64,000 nucleotides of DNA, taken from Panulirus ornatus. Its lineage: Eukaryota; Arthropoda; Malacostraca; Decapoda; Palinuridae. Every line of letters starts with the position of its first letter. Positions within the stretch are counted from its first letter, which is position 1. This document shows, piece after piece, positions 46,990-57,400 of the stretch. The DNA is taken from contig NC_092270.1 in the NCBI RefSeq assembly GCF_036320965.1, positions 22,732,940-22,796,939 on the forward strand. The letters run 5' to 3'. The notes beneath the pieces are model-generated. The model was not told the DNA's origin and ran no database searches. It saw only the letters and a program-made list of their open reading frames with translations. The translations under genes were made by a program, and so were the position numbers.

Positions 46990-47345
46990 GCTTCTAAGAC
47001 ATATGAGATTGTCAGTCATGGTGTCAAACGTAAACACCAGTTCATATAGATCCAAGATAAAGTAGAACTGCTAAAAAAACGGACCATTGTGTTTTGGTGC
47101 AAAAGCTGTGTGACATCTACAGCATTTGTTCATAAACTGTTTATGATATAAAGAAGCAGAGGGAGAAAATATTGAAATTCAATGCAGACAGCGATTCCAA
47201 AAAAGAAATGACGATTAGAAAAACTGTAAAAGATGGTAAGAGTACTGAGCACGATCAAGTGATGATGGAATGGTGGTTTTACAAGTGTCGGAGTGATGGA
47301 GTGGACTTGTCAGGTAGCATGATAATGGACCAGGTGTTGTGTAGG
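46990..47345 (+). pseudogene. Tigger transposase N-terminal part, first (duplicate) unit
   Basis: Encodes ASKTYEIVSHGVKRKHQ-like text, then after a stop IQDKVELLKKRT, a KLCDIYSICS-like turn, STVYDIKKQREKILKF-type text, and in the 47172-47396 frame FNADSDSKKEMTIRKTVKDG, EHDQVMMEWW and GVDLSGSMIMDQ. This is the CENP-B-like DNA-binding region, broken by stops and frameshifts. Confidence 0.7.
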
Positions 47346-47430
47346 GCACACTTATTTGCATTCTTTACACTGCACTTTTTGGTGGTGATATCGTAATTCT
47401 GTGAAATTCTAAGCTTATTTTAACCCTTGC

Positions 47431-48117
47431 TATGGCTTCTAAGACATATGAGAGCGTCAATTGTGGTAAATGTAAACACCAGCCCTTGTCGATCCAAGAT
47501 AAAGTAGAATTGTTGAAAAAATGGACTGTGGTGTTTTGGTGAGTAAGCTGTGTGACATCTACAGTATTGGTTCATCAACTGTTTATGATATAAAGAAGCA
47601 AAGGGAGAAAATATTGAAATTCTATTCTGACAGCGATATCAAGAAGCAAATGACGATTAGAAAAATTATGAAAGATGGCAAGAGTACTGAGAATGACTGA
47701 GTGATGATGGAATGGTTTTACCAGTGTCTGAGTGATGGAGTGGACTTGTCAGTTAGCATGATAGTGGACCAGGCTAAGTTGTTCCATAAAGAACTTAGAT
47801 TATAACATGAGAACATTATTGTGACTATAGTGAAGGATGGCTTCAAAGATTCAAGAAGCGTCATGGAATTTCCAAGAATAAAGTGCGAAGAAAAGGGGTC
47901 TGCAGACCACGAAGGAGCTGCCGATTATATGGACAAATTTGTGAAACTCATAGCTGACGAGCATCTCAGTCCTGAGCAGATGTATAATGCAGACGAAACT
48001 GCATTATTCTGGCGATGCACAACTAGGAAAACGCTAACAACAGAAGACGAAGAAGACCCCACAGGATTCATACAATATAAGGACAGACTTACCATCTTAT
48101 GGTGCTCAAACATTTAA
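47431..48117 (+). pseudogene. Tigger transposase, second unit with DDE segment
   Basis: MASKTYESVNCGKCKHQPLS and KVELLKKW open the helix-turn-helix. STVYDIKKQREKILKFYSDS, VMMEWFYQCLSDGVDLS and LFHKELRL follow in broken frames. Open frame 47821-48117 has AADYMDKFVKLIADEHLSPE, MYNADETALFWRC and KDRLTILWCSN, which contain one catalytic Asp (in NADET) of the DDE fold. The later catalytic residues are missing because the element is truncated just after CSN, close to the right terminus. Confidence 0.8.
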
Positions 48118-48298
48118 TATTTGGTTGATTTAAATTTCTAGCAGTCCATTGTATACGTTAGACACATGGGAGATGTATAATTAGTGGGTTAGAGGTGTGT
48201 TAATGAATTATTATTACGTGACCATGGTTGGTCTGGCAAAATGGTTAATCCGGCAAGGCTTTGGAACCAAGAGTGCCGGAAAATCAGTGGTGTATCTG

Positions 48299-49485
48299 AA
48301 CTAATTAAACACCCATGGAAACATCACACACCCTGCTGCAGACCGACGTTCACTGGGAGCCAGTCACTCTCCTCTCTTCTTACTCATTCACCTGCCTTAC
48401 ATCCTTGGTAAAAACTTTTCACTGCATCTGGCAACTTGCCTCCCACACTATATACTCTTAAGACCTTCCACAAATTATCTTTATCAGCCCTAACAGATGC
48501 CTTCTCCAGATCCATAAATGCTACATACAAGTCCATCTGCTTTTCTAAATATTTCTCACATATTCTTCAAAGCAAACACCTCATCCACACATCCTCTACC
48601 ACTTGTGAAACACACTGCTCTTCCCCAATCTGATGCTCAACAAACTTATGCATCTTTGGTTTGAACCCTCACCTTTATTCCCTTTACCTTTGTACAGTTA
48701 CACTATGCATGCATTCTGCCAATCCTCAGGCACCTCAATGATCCATACATACATTGAATTTACTCACCAACCAGTCAACAACACAGTCACCCCCTTTTTT
48801 AATATATACTGCAGTACCATCCTAACCCGCTGCCTTGCCAGCTTTCGTCTTACGCAAAGCTTTCACTTCCTTATCTTTCTTAACCAAATCATTCTCTCTC
48901 TCACTTTGCACACCACCCCGACAAAAATATCCTACAGCTGTCACTCTGTCATCAAACACATTCCATAAACCTTCAGAATACTTGCTCCATCTCCTCCACT
49001 TCATCACTACCTGTTATCGCTTCCCCTCTTGCCCCCCTTCACCGATGTTCCCATTTTTACTTTTAGTCTTACGCACTTGATTTACCTCCTTCCAAAACAT
49101 CTTTTTATTCTCCCTAATGTTTAATGATTCTCACCCCAACTCTCCTTTGCTCTTTTTCAACCCCTGCACCTTCCTCTTGACCTGCTGCTTTCTTTTATAC
49201 ATCTCCCAGTCATTTGCACTCCTCACTTGTAAATATTGTCCAAATGCCTCTCATTTCTCTTTCACTAACAACTTCTTCATCCCACCTCTTGTTACCCTTT
49301 CTAATCTACCCACCCCCACCTTTCTCATGCCATATGCATCTTTTGCACATGCCGTCACTGCTTTCTTAAATACATCCCATTCCTCACCCACTCCCCTCAC
49401 ATCGTTTGCTCTCCTTTTGCCATTTTGTATTCAGTCTCTCATGGTACTTCCTCACACAAGTTTCCTTTCCAAACTCACTTAAGTT
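48299..49485 (-). mobile_element. LINE-1f relative Z3, part after the Tigger insertion
   Basis: Resumes at AACTAATTAAAC and runs through motif B, motif A surroundings (CTTCTCCAGATCCATAAATG), RT N-terminus and linker to about 49485. The minus-strand frame 48822-49007 covers WSKYSEGLWNVFDDR and VKALRKTKAGKAAG. Confidence 0.75.
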
Positions 49486-49686
49486 ATATAAAGGTATAAA
49501 TACCATTTGAAATGTATAGTCTGTTGAGAGTTTGAATATTTCTATGTATTAATGAGAACCTTCAACATTCACTGATATTATTGTGTAAAAGATAAGGGGA
49601 TCAGAAGTTAGCAAGAGTGTGTGTATAGATTGTTCAGTATATTGTCTCATTTGTAAATGCATATTGATTTTTTTTCTTCTTTTCAG

Positions 49687-50530
49687 TAAGAGCCTGAACA
49701 CAAGAGTGTTTTTGGAGAGCCTCCCAAAAGACATTCGGAAAGACCAGGTGGATAAGGCATTTTCACGTTATGGCAAGATTGCAAAAGTATACCTCATCTA
49801 CGATCCACCTGGTTCAGGCTTTGTGGAATACTTTGATGCCCGCGATGCTGAATATGCTGCAAACCAAATGGATGGGGCTGACTTCATGGGGTCTCGGGTG
49901 TCTGCCCGTGTCACAAGAGGAGGGGTTCCTCGTGGTCGTAGTCGTGGCTTTGGTCGAAGGGGCTTCGACAGAGGTGGTCGAGGGGGTGGGGGGTATTACC
50001 CAAATAGTTACAGTGGTGGCCAGGATTACTATCCAAGGGGAGGTGGGGGTTACAGGGGTGGATACTCCCGAGGGGGGTTCAGGGGTTCTGACAGGGGTGG
50101 CTACAGTGGTCGTGGAGGTTATTCACGAGGAGGAGGATACTCCAGAGGTGGCGGAGGCTTCTCACGTGGAGGCAGCTATTCCCGTGGCGGTGGCTACTCA
50201 CGTGGTGGCAGCTACTCTAGAGGGTTCTCCCGTGGAAACTACAGTGGAGCTTCCAGCAACTACGACAACTATTCCTATGACAAGTATGAAAAGTCGTATG
50301 ACAAGCCAGCTGAGAACGGCTACTCTCGCTACCCCTCTGGTGACAAGTACAAGTCCCACTATTCAGATGACAAGTATGACAAGTATGTGAACTACAGCGG
50401 GTCGCGCCGGGAGGAGTACCAGCGCAGCCGTTCACCAGTCAGCCATTCACCTGATCGATATCGTTCTGCCTCTCCGGGCTACCAGCGCACCAGGTACCCT
50501 GCTCTCGCCACTCCAGGAGCTGTCACTTGA
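49687..50530 (+). CDS. RRM plus RGG/YSRGG-rich RNA-binding protein, main exon
   Basis: Encodes about 281 residues to the TGA at 50528-50530. With the proposed exon 1 the protein is 288 aa. One RRM (about 13-86): RNP2-like VFLESL (15-20), an SR-type loop YDPPGSGFVEYFDARDAE with the RNP1-like GSGFVEYF. Then an arginine/glycine region (about 85-195) with RGRSRGFGRRGFDRGGRGGGG and many YSRGG repeats, a Tyr/Asp/Lys-rich stretch (YDNYSYDKYEKSYDK), and a short RS-like end (RRSRSP-type: YQRSRSPVSHSPDRYRSASP). The RRM and tail fit a nuclear splicing or mRNA-binding protein; the closest named family is undetermined (the RRM recalls small SR factors). The 5' edge is a splice acceptor, so upstream ORF residues are intronic. 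The gene has balanced codon use unlike the repeats around it. Confidence 0.85.
50085..50235 (+). repeat. Coding microsatellite-like repeats (YSRGG)
   Basis: Imperfect 12-18 bp units of TACTCACGTGGTGGC type encode repeated Y-S-R-G-G. They are likely prone to length variation. Arginines in RGG context are typical methylation and RNA-contact sites. Confidence 0.7.
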
Positions 50531-51570
50531 TGATGTTGGCCAAAGCACCGAGTCACTAGTTAATGAAATTTGATAAACGGCAGACAGTACTATGCACTAG
50601 CTACTGCAGGATCTGTCAATAAGTATTAATGGTCGGTATTTGATAAAGCCAGTTTTGAATAGTAATGAAAACAAGTGAGTAACTCAGCAATTTAGGAATT
50701 TCAAAATCTGCCAGATAACTGGTGAAAAATATACCCTAAACTGCTTGATGAAAAGTGATCATATGTCAGTTCCTGGATCATAAGATAAACAAATAATGTA
50801 GTTATAGAAAACTTCCTGCCAAATATTCTTCATGATGAAAATTTCTTTTTCAGATTCATCTTCAGTATATCCAATCTTATGTTTAAACACTCCTCAGTTA
50901 CAGGGAAAGAGATCAAAGAGAAACCAGGAAGAAAGCAGGTTTAAGATGAAATTACCTTTCAGAAAAGATGGCAGTTGTGGATTGGATGTCTAAGATTGGA
51001 GTGACGTCGCGTGTCCAGATTGACACTCTTATATTCAGAAATACTTTTTCTTTGGAAGTTTTCTTGTTTGATATTGTGTTTCTTGTGCCTTATTTAGTTT
51101 GCATGCTTTTAAGAGCAACCCAACAAGTTGACAAGGAAAGGAAGTAAGGAATATGGAAATCAGTAACTGGTGCCCAGAAAAGTTCTGTTAAGGTGTGCTT
51201 AAAGATAGTAAAATTAATAGAAAATAATTTTTACATGAGTTGATAAATTGTTTTAATTTTTTCATGGTTTAAACTAAAGCATATGTTTTTCAAAGATGAC
51301 AGTTAGAATACACTTTGAAATAGTAATAGCAAAAAGTTTGAGAGGCAGACGATATGAGAAATTGGTGTTGGCTTTTATGGCAGTTTACATTAAGATAATG
51401 GCAATTAGCATTTTATAAGCTAATGCAGTAGTATAGCATTTAGGGTATATAAATGAAATATATGTTGTCAGTCCACTGTTTTAGTGTATTATCAGATGAT
51501 TAAATATAAGGAAACCATTTCAAATCAGTATGTGAGAAAAATATTTTTCTGAATTGTGAAAAGTGAATAA
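50531..51570 (+). other. Probable 3' UTR and downstream sequence of the RRM gene
   Basis: About 1 kb of AT-rich sequence without recognised repeats follows the stop codon, as expected for a 3' UTR. An ATTAAA at 51499-51504 is a possible polyadenylation signal; no AATAAA was noticed. Repeats begin again at 51621. Confidence 0.45.
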
Positions 51571-51616
51571 TTAGATTTTTGAGAATTATCATGCAATTTG
51601 CAAAGATATTGAAAAA

Positions 51617-51620
<4 letters not shown>

Positions 51621-51671
<51 letters not shown>

Positions 51672-51705
51672 TGTGTGTGTTTGTGTGTATATATATGTAT
51701 GTATA

Positions 51706-51762
<57 letters not shown>
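51621..51762. repeat. (TA)n/(TG)n compound microsatellite
   Basis: TA tract, TG-rich middle, TA tract, about 140 bp. Confidence 0.95.
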
Positions 51763-51764
<2 letters not shown>

Positions 51765-51869
51765 TACACATGATGGTTAGAGAATGGATGGGCGTGGATG
51801 CAACCTTCCATCATCTGTTCCTGCCACTATGCTACCCAGCTAAAGCAGGAAATGGCAATCAAATATGAC

Positions 51870-51872
<3 letters not shown>
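51763..51872 (+). mobile_element. SINE2-like element, between TA tracts
   Basis: GCTACACATGATGGTTAGAGAATGG, then CCACTATGCTACCCAGCTAAAGCAGGAAATGGCAATCAAATATG, a decayed form of the shared tail. Confidence 0.5.

Positions 51873-51910
<38 letters not shown>
51873..51910. repeat. (TA)n microsatellite
   Basis: Pure TA between SINE2-like and SINE1 copies. Confidence 0.9.
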
Positions 51911-51911
<1 letters not shown>

Positions 51912-52105
51912 TTGGGGATATTAGAGAAAGAATACTTCCCATGTATTCCCTGTGTGTTGTAGAAGGTGACTAAAAGGGGGGCGAGCTGGAAAATCTCTCG
52001 TTTTACTTTTCCAGAGAAGGAAGAGTTGGGTAGGCCAAGTGAGGCTCAATAATCTGTTCTTGACACTACCTAGCTGATGTGGGAAATGGCAAATATGTAT
52101 ATATA
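51911..52105 (+). mobile_element. SINE1, diverged
   Basis: CTTGGGGATATTAGAGAAAGAATACTTCCCA, GTAGAAGGTGACTAAAAGGGG, TTTTCCAGAGAAGGAAGAG, then CTACCTAGCTGATGTGGGAAATGGC. The internal T-run is short here. Confidence 0.7.
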
Positions 52106-52119
52106 TAAATATATTTATA

Positions 52120-52206
52120 TATATTGTGTGTGTGTATGGGTGGATGGGCCATTCTTCGTCTGTTTCCTGATGCTACCTCGTTGATGTGGGAAACCGATTA
52201 TGTATA

Positions 52207-52212
<6 letters not shown>
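52120..52212 (+). mobile_element. LINE-1f 3' end scrap
   Basis: GTGTATGGGTGGATGGGCCATTC, CGTCTGTTTCCTGATGCTACCTCG and a decayed hairpin, followed by (TA)n. Only the 3' UTR end is present. Confidence 0.6.

Positions 52213-52261
<49 letters not shown>
52213..52261. repeat. (TA)n microsatellite
   Basis: Pure TA adjoining the foldback element. Confidence 0.9.
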
Positions 52262-52264
<3 letters not shown>

Positions 52265-52293
52265 AAGGATCACAATTTTGCGCGTGATCAAGA

Positions 52294-52616
52294 TATTCCT
52301 GAGTCCACGGGGAAAGTGAAGCACGATAAGTTCCCAAGTGCATTTTTGTGTAATAATCACATCATCAGGGGAGACACAAGAGAGAAATATAAGTCATTCA
52401 ATATACAATGAAGAGATGTAGCTAGGATGCCGTTTGGGAAACTTACGATTGTCTTGGACAATCGCATGGTTACCAAGTGGCGTCCTGGCTGTGTCCCTGT
52501 GTTGTATATCAACTGACTTATATTTTTCTTGTGTCTTCCCTAATTATGTGACTTTTACACGAAAGTGCACTTAGGAACTTATTGTGTTTCATTTTCCCTG
52601 TGGACTCTTAGGAATA
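52294..52616. repeat. 323-bp foldback (inverted repeat), Penelope-associated type
   Basis: The two halves are imperfect reverse complements around a centre at 52455 (CGATTGTC-TTG-GACAATCG). The outer arms pair GAGTCCAC with GTGGACTC, GATAAGTTCC with GGAACTTATT, and ACACAAGAGA with CTTGTGT. An extra 30 bp on the left (GGAAAGGATCACAATTTTGCG) has no partner because a SINE1 begins at the right edge. Related fragments occur at 16525 and 30014; the latter is next to a GIY-YIG frame. Confidence 0.85.
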
Positions 52617-52813
52617 CTTCCCACATATTCCGTGTGTGTCGTAAAAGGTGACTAAAAGGGGAGGGAGCAGGGGTTGGAAATCCTCCCTTCCTGTTTTTTA
52701 CTTTTCCAAAAGAAGGAACAGATAAGGGGGTCAAGTGAGGATTTTTCCTCGTAAGCTCAGTCCTCTATTCTTAACACTACCTTGCAAATGCGGGAAATGG
52801 CAAATGCTTTTGA

Positions 52814-52816
<3 letters not shown>
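52612..52816 (+). mobile_element. SINE1
   Basis: GGAATACTTCCCACATATTCC, GTAAAAGGTGACTAAAAGGGGAGG, TTTTCCAAAAGAAGGAACAG, CTCAGTCCTCTATTCTTAAC and the tail CTACCTTGCAAATGCGGGAAATGGC, then (TA)n. Confidence 0.75.

Positions 52817-52887
<71 letters not shown>
52817..52887. repeat. (TA)n microsatellite
   Basis: Pure TA between two SINE1 copies in opposite orientation. Confidence 0.95.
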
Positions 52888-52890
<3 letters not shown>

Positions 52891-53003
52891 CATGCTATTT
52901 GCCATATCCCGCATTAGTGATGTAGCGTTAAGAACAGAGGACGGAGCCTTTGAGGGAAATCCTCACTTGGTCCCCTCCTCTGTTCCTTCTTTTGGAAAAT
53001 GAA
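52888..53003 (-). mobile_element. SINE1, 3' half
   Basis: Minus-strand: CTATTTGCCATATCCCGC-TTAGTGATGTAGCG, AGAACAGAGGACGG, TTCCTTCTTTTGGAAAA. It ends at the internal run, like the copy at 10219. Confidence 0.7.
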
Positions 53004-53011
53004 AAATATAT

Positions 53012-53863
53012 ATATGGTTGCGAGGCATGGGCTATAGATAGAGTTGTGCGGAGGAGGGTGGATGTGGTGGAAATGAGACATTTGAGGACAATATGTGGTG
53101 TGGGGTGGTTTGATTGAGTAAGTAATGAAAGGGTAAGAGAGATGTGTGGTAATAAAAAGAGTGGTTGAGAGAGCAGAAGAGGGTGTTTTGAAATGGTTTT
53201 GTCACATGGAGAGAATGAGTGAGGAAAGATCGACAAAGAGGATATATGTCAGAGGTGGAGGGAATGAGAAGTGGGAGACCAGATTGGACGTGGAAAGATG
53301 GAGTGAAAAAGATTTTGAGTGATGAGGGCCTAAACATGCTGGAGGGTGAAAGGCGTGCATGGAATAGAGTGAATTGGAACGATGTGGTATACCAGGGTTG
53401 CCGTGCCGTCAATGGATTGAACCAGGGCATGTGAAGCGTCTGGGATAAACCATGGAAAGTTGTGTGGGGCCTGGATGTGGAAAGGGAGCTGTGGTTTCAG
53501 TGCATTATACATGACAGCTAGAGACTGAGTGTGAATGAATGTGGCCTTTGTTGTCTTTTTCTAGTGCTACATCATGCACATGTGGGGAGAGGGGGTTGTC
53601 ATTTCATATGTGGTGGGGTGGCAATGGGAATGAATATGGGCAGACTATGAATTATGTACATGTGTATATATGTATATATGAGTGTATGTATATATATATA
53701 TATATATATGTATGTATACGTTGAGATGTATAGTTATGTATATGTGCATGTGTGGACGTGTATGTATATACATGTGTATGGGGGTGGGTTGGGCCATTTC
53801 TTTCGTCTGTTTCCTTGCGCTACCTTGCAAACGTGGGAGACAGCGACAAAGCAAAATAAAAAA

Positions 53864-53872
<9 letters not shown>
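53012..53872 (+). mobile_element. LINE-1f copy, C-terminal end plus long 3' UTR
   Basis: Starts at a TATATATGG junction in the YGCEAWAI segment. Several small indels break the frame (53219-53434 stays open with SGRPDWTWKDGVKKIL). The stop region is followed by the full long 3' UTR and the hairpin tail (53815-53850). Confidence 0.8.
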
Positions 53873-53894
<22 letters not shown>

Positions 53895-53895
53895 C
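53873..53895. repeat. (TA)n microsatellite
   Basis: TA tract between the LINE tail and the Penelope-like foldback. Confidence 0.9.
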
Positions 53896-54490
53896 TGCTG
53901 TCTGGTTGTAACCCTTGTAAGGGAGAGTGATTAAGGAGGGTCAGGTGGTACAGGTTGACCAGGGTAGCTGGGTGTGTCATGTACAATTTTTTTGTTTTTG
54001 ATTTTGTCAGTTCTCATGATTATTTGGTTTATGATAATGTGGGCTTTAAAATTGCCCAGGGACAACTTGGTTCTTAGTATTATGCAAGGCATGTAGATAT
54101 ATTTATGTGGGTCAGACCGGTAAGACTGTCACGGAGGGGTGTTATTGTTATCGACATTCAGTACATAGGGATGACCACAAAAATGCAATCGCTAAACATT
54201 GTCATGAAAATTACCTCCCCATAGATCTTGAAAATCCCATTGTTTTGTAGCTCTATGCTGATTATGCCATACGTCACGTCATTGAATGTCGTCATTGCTA
54301 ATACTAAGAACTCTAATTTGTCCCCGGGCAATTTTAAAGCCCAAATGAGCACTAACCAAATAATTATGAGAGAATTGACAAAACACGAAAATATAAAATA
54401 AGTTCATGACACACCCAGCTACCCATGTCAACCCCCATCACCTGACCCTCCTTAATCACTCAACCTTACAAGGGTTACAACCAGACATAC
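53896..54490 (+). mobile_element. Penelope-like fragment inside an inverted repeat
   Basis: Arms at about 53896-54084 and 54294-54487 are imperfect reverse complements (TCTGGTTGTAACCCTTGTAAGG pairs with CCTTACAAGGGTTACAACCAGA at the outer ends). The loop and right arm together read in the plus direction as the end of a GIY-YIG module and its 3' UTR, so the left arm is an inverted copy of the 3' end. Confidence 0.75.
54090..54320 (+). pseudogene. Penelope-like GIY-YIG module, C-terminal part
   Basis: Reads IYVGQTGKTVTEGCYCYRHS, then VHRDDHKNAIAKHCHENYLP, then after a stop LYADYAIRHVIECRH. The YVGQTG start, the conserved Arg-His/HRDDH-KNA-AKH segment and RHVIE (catalytic Glu) follow GIY-YIG order. 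One stop codon and a missing Arg-rich stretch show decay. The RT is absent. Confidence 0.7.
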
Positions 54491-57400
54491 CAGATGGTGC
54501 TTGGCATAGAAAGTTTGGTGTATGGTAGTGCAAGAAAACAGCTGAAGAATGGCCCACCCACCCACACACATATATGTACATAAACGCCCATACATGCACA
54601 TATACGTACATACATATTTTTACGTATACATATATATATATACATACATACACAGACGTACAAATATACACATGTACACATTCATATTTGCTGCCTTCAG
54701 TCTATTCCCTTTGCCACACAGGAAACAACCCCCCCCCCCCCCCTTTTTCCAGCAAGGTAGTGCCAGGAAAAGACAAAAAGGCCACATTCGTTGCCACTCA
54801 GTCTCTAGCTGTCCTGTGCACTGCCCCAAAGCCACAGCTCCCTTTCCATATCCAGGCCCCACAGACCTTTCCATGGTTTACCCCAGAGGCTTCATATGCC
54901 CTAGTTCAATCCTTTGACAGCACTTTGACCCCAGTATACCACATTGTTCCAATTCATTCTATTCCTTGCTCGCCTTTCACCCTCCTGCATGTTCAGGCCC
55001 CAATAGCCCAAATTCTTTTTCACTCCATCCTTCCACCTCCCATTTGGGCTCCTGCTTCTCCTTGTTCCCTCCACCTCTGACACATATATCCCCTTAGTCA
55101 ATCTTTCCTCACTCATTCTCTCCATATGACCAAACCATTTCAACACACCCTTTTCTGCTCTCTAAACCACACTCTTTTTATTGTCACACATCCCTCTTAC
55201 CCTTTCATTACTTAATCAACCGCATATTGTCCTCAAACACTTCATTTCCAACACATCCACCCTCCTCCACACAGCTTATGCCTCGCAACCATATAACATT
55301 ATTGGAAGCATTATTCCTTCAAACATGCCCATTTTTGCTCCGAGATAACATTCTCGCCTTTTACACATTCTTCAACACACTTCAACACTCCCAGAACCGT
55401 CGCCCCCTCCCCCTTCCTGTGACTCACTTCCTCTTCCATGGTTCCATCCGCTGCTAAGTCCATTCCTTGATATCTAAAACGCTTCACTTTGTCCAGTTTT
55501 CTATGTTCAAAGTTACCTCCCAATTAACTTGCCCCTCAAACCTACTGATCCTGATAACCTTGCTCTTATTCGCATTTGCTCCTTTCTCCTTTCACACACT
55601 TACCAAACTCAGCCACCAGCTTCTGCAGTTTCTCACCTGAATCAGCCACCAGTGCTGTATCATCAGCGAACAACAACTGACTCACTTCCCAAGCCCTCTC
55701 ATCAACAACAGACTGCATACTTGCCCCTCTCTCTTCATGGGCTGCCCATGGTCTAGTGCATAGGATCAAATCCTGTTTGTAGTAGTCTTTCCACAGTCAG
55801 CACAACTGTTCATCCACCCTTAAATAGGTGGTTGATGTAATGGGTACGTCTCTTTCCACACATTCTTCATTGCTTCCAGAATCTTCACACCCTCACCCAC
55901 CCTATGACTGGCCTCTGCTTCCATGTTCCAAGTTCATTCCCAGGTATCTGCTTCACTACCTCCAATTTTTTTCCATTCAAATTTGTACCCCAACAAGCCT
56001 GTGTGTCAACTCTGCTAGACCTTGCTTTTTATTCACATTTATTCTCAACCTCCTCCCTTTTACACACACTTCTAAGCTCAATCACAAAGTTCTACAATTT
56101 CATACTCAAGTCTTCTACCAGTGCTGTATCATCAGGAGACAACTGACTCTTCCCAAGGCCTCTTATGCCTTGCAGACTGCATAAACGTGCCTTCAAGACT
56201 CTCTCATTCGCCACTTCATCCATATACAACTTAAACAATCGTGGTAACATCACATACCCTTTAACATACTTATCCCTCTGTCGTCCCCCATGCATCTATA
56301 CAATAGCACTACATTCACAGTCATAATCCATACATATGAAAATTGTAATTGGTCAACAACACAGTCACCCCTTCTTAATATATTCAATAGCAATACCATA
56401 CACTTCAGCCACCTTGCTATATTTCATTCTAGGTAAGGCTTTCACCACCACTTCTCTTTTCATGAAACCATTCTTCCTGGTTTCTCACCTCGTGTACTAC
56501 ACCTACCCAAACATCCTACATCTGCCACCCTTTCGCCAAACCTATTCAACAATCCTTCAAAGCACTTTGTCCGTCTCCTCCTCACTTCATCACTGTGTGT
56601 TACCACTTACTTTTTTGCCCTGTTCACCAGTGTTCCTATTTGTACTTGTGTTCTTACTTGCATATTATTACCTTTCAAAATATTTTATTCTCCCTTAAGT
56701 TTACTGTACTCACTCACCCCAACTCTCATTTTCTTTTTTTCAACCCCTACACTTTCCTCTTGACCTCCTGCTTTGTTTTATACATCATCCAATCATTTGC
56801 ACTCTACGTATAAGTACCACCCAAGTGCCTCACTTATATCTTTTAGAAGCATTTTTACTTCCTCCTCCTGCCACTCACTACCCTTTTTGATTTGCCCTCC
56901 TCCCACCCTTTGTATGCCACATGCATCTCACACACATGCCAGCACTGCTTCCTTCAATACCTCCCATTCCTCACCTGCTCAGTTATCTTCATTTATAGCC
57001 ACCATTTACCATTTTACTCTTAATTCCTCAAGAATTTCTTCACACAAGTCACTTTTCCAAGCTCACTTTCACCACTCTCTTCTGTGGTGATGTTTCTATT
57101 TTTCCAAAAACCTTGACAAATCTTCACCCTTGCCTCCACATGATGGTGAAGACTTCCTACAAGCTGCCCCTTTCAGCATATTCACATCAAGAAATCCTTT
57201 TTTTATGTGCTTGTCAGTTATGTAATCCAGTAATGCCTGCAGACCATTTTTCCTGTTTATGTTTGTATTCTTGTGCATGTCCCTCTTTTTAAACCAAGTA
57301 CTCCCAGTCTCCAGTCCTTTTTCAAGAAACACCTTCGAGCTGTTTACCAGTTCCTTTCACAATACTGAATGTCCCATCCCCCATAATTATACCTTCAACT

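Larger units (their letters stand above)
46774..48298 (+). mobile_element. Tigger/pogo-type DNA transposon remnant
   Basis: Terminal inverted repeats: CAGGTACACCACCGATTT at 46774 and AAATCAGTGGTGTATCTG ending 48298. A TA at 46772-46773 fits the TA target of this superfamily; the right-hand TA has decayed to AA. Inside is a transposase relic with an N-terminal helix-turn-helix and a DDE-type segment. A direct duplication of the 5' part (units starting GTAGGGCAC at about 46887 and 47341) makes the remnant unusual. Confidence 0.85.
32734..49686 (+). other. Proposed 17-kb intron, filled with transposons
   Basis: It starts GTAAGAA and ends with a pyrimidine-rich tract plus CAG (TTTTTTTTCTTCTTTTCAG, 49668-49686), which is a good acceptor. 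It contains U1 copy 2, LINE-2f, LINE-1f copies V, W, X2, Y and Z1-Z3, a Tigger element, and the (TA)n tracts. Its left boundary depends on exon 1 being right. The acceptor is well supported. Confidence 0.5.

Noticed and set aside
49619..49686. N-terminal extension of the RRM protein (MCIDCSVYCLICKCILIFF)
   Set aside because: It is the translation of the intron end and polypyrimidine tract. The CAG acceptor at 49684-49686 and the RRM start argue for splicing.
52500..52600. Hammerhead ribozyme in the foldback repeat (CTGATGA on one arm and CGAAA on the other)
   Set aside because: Penelope-like elements can carry hammerheads, but here the stem II bases between CTGATGA and GAAA do not pair in register, and neither arm has both core boxes intact. 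I could not draw a valid core.
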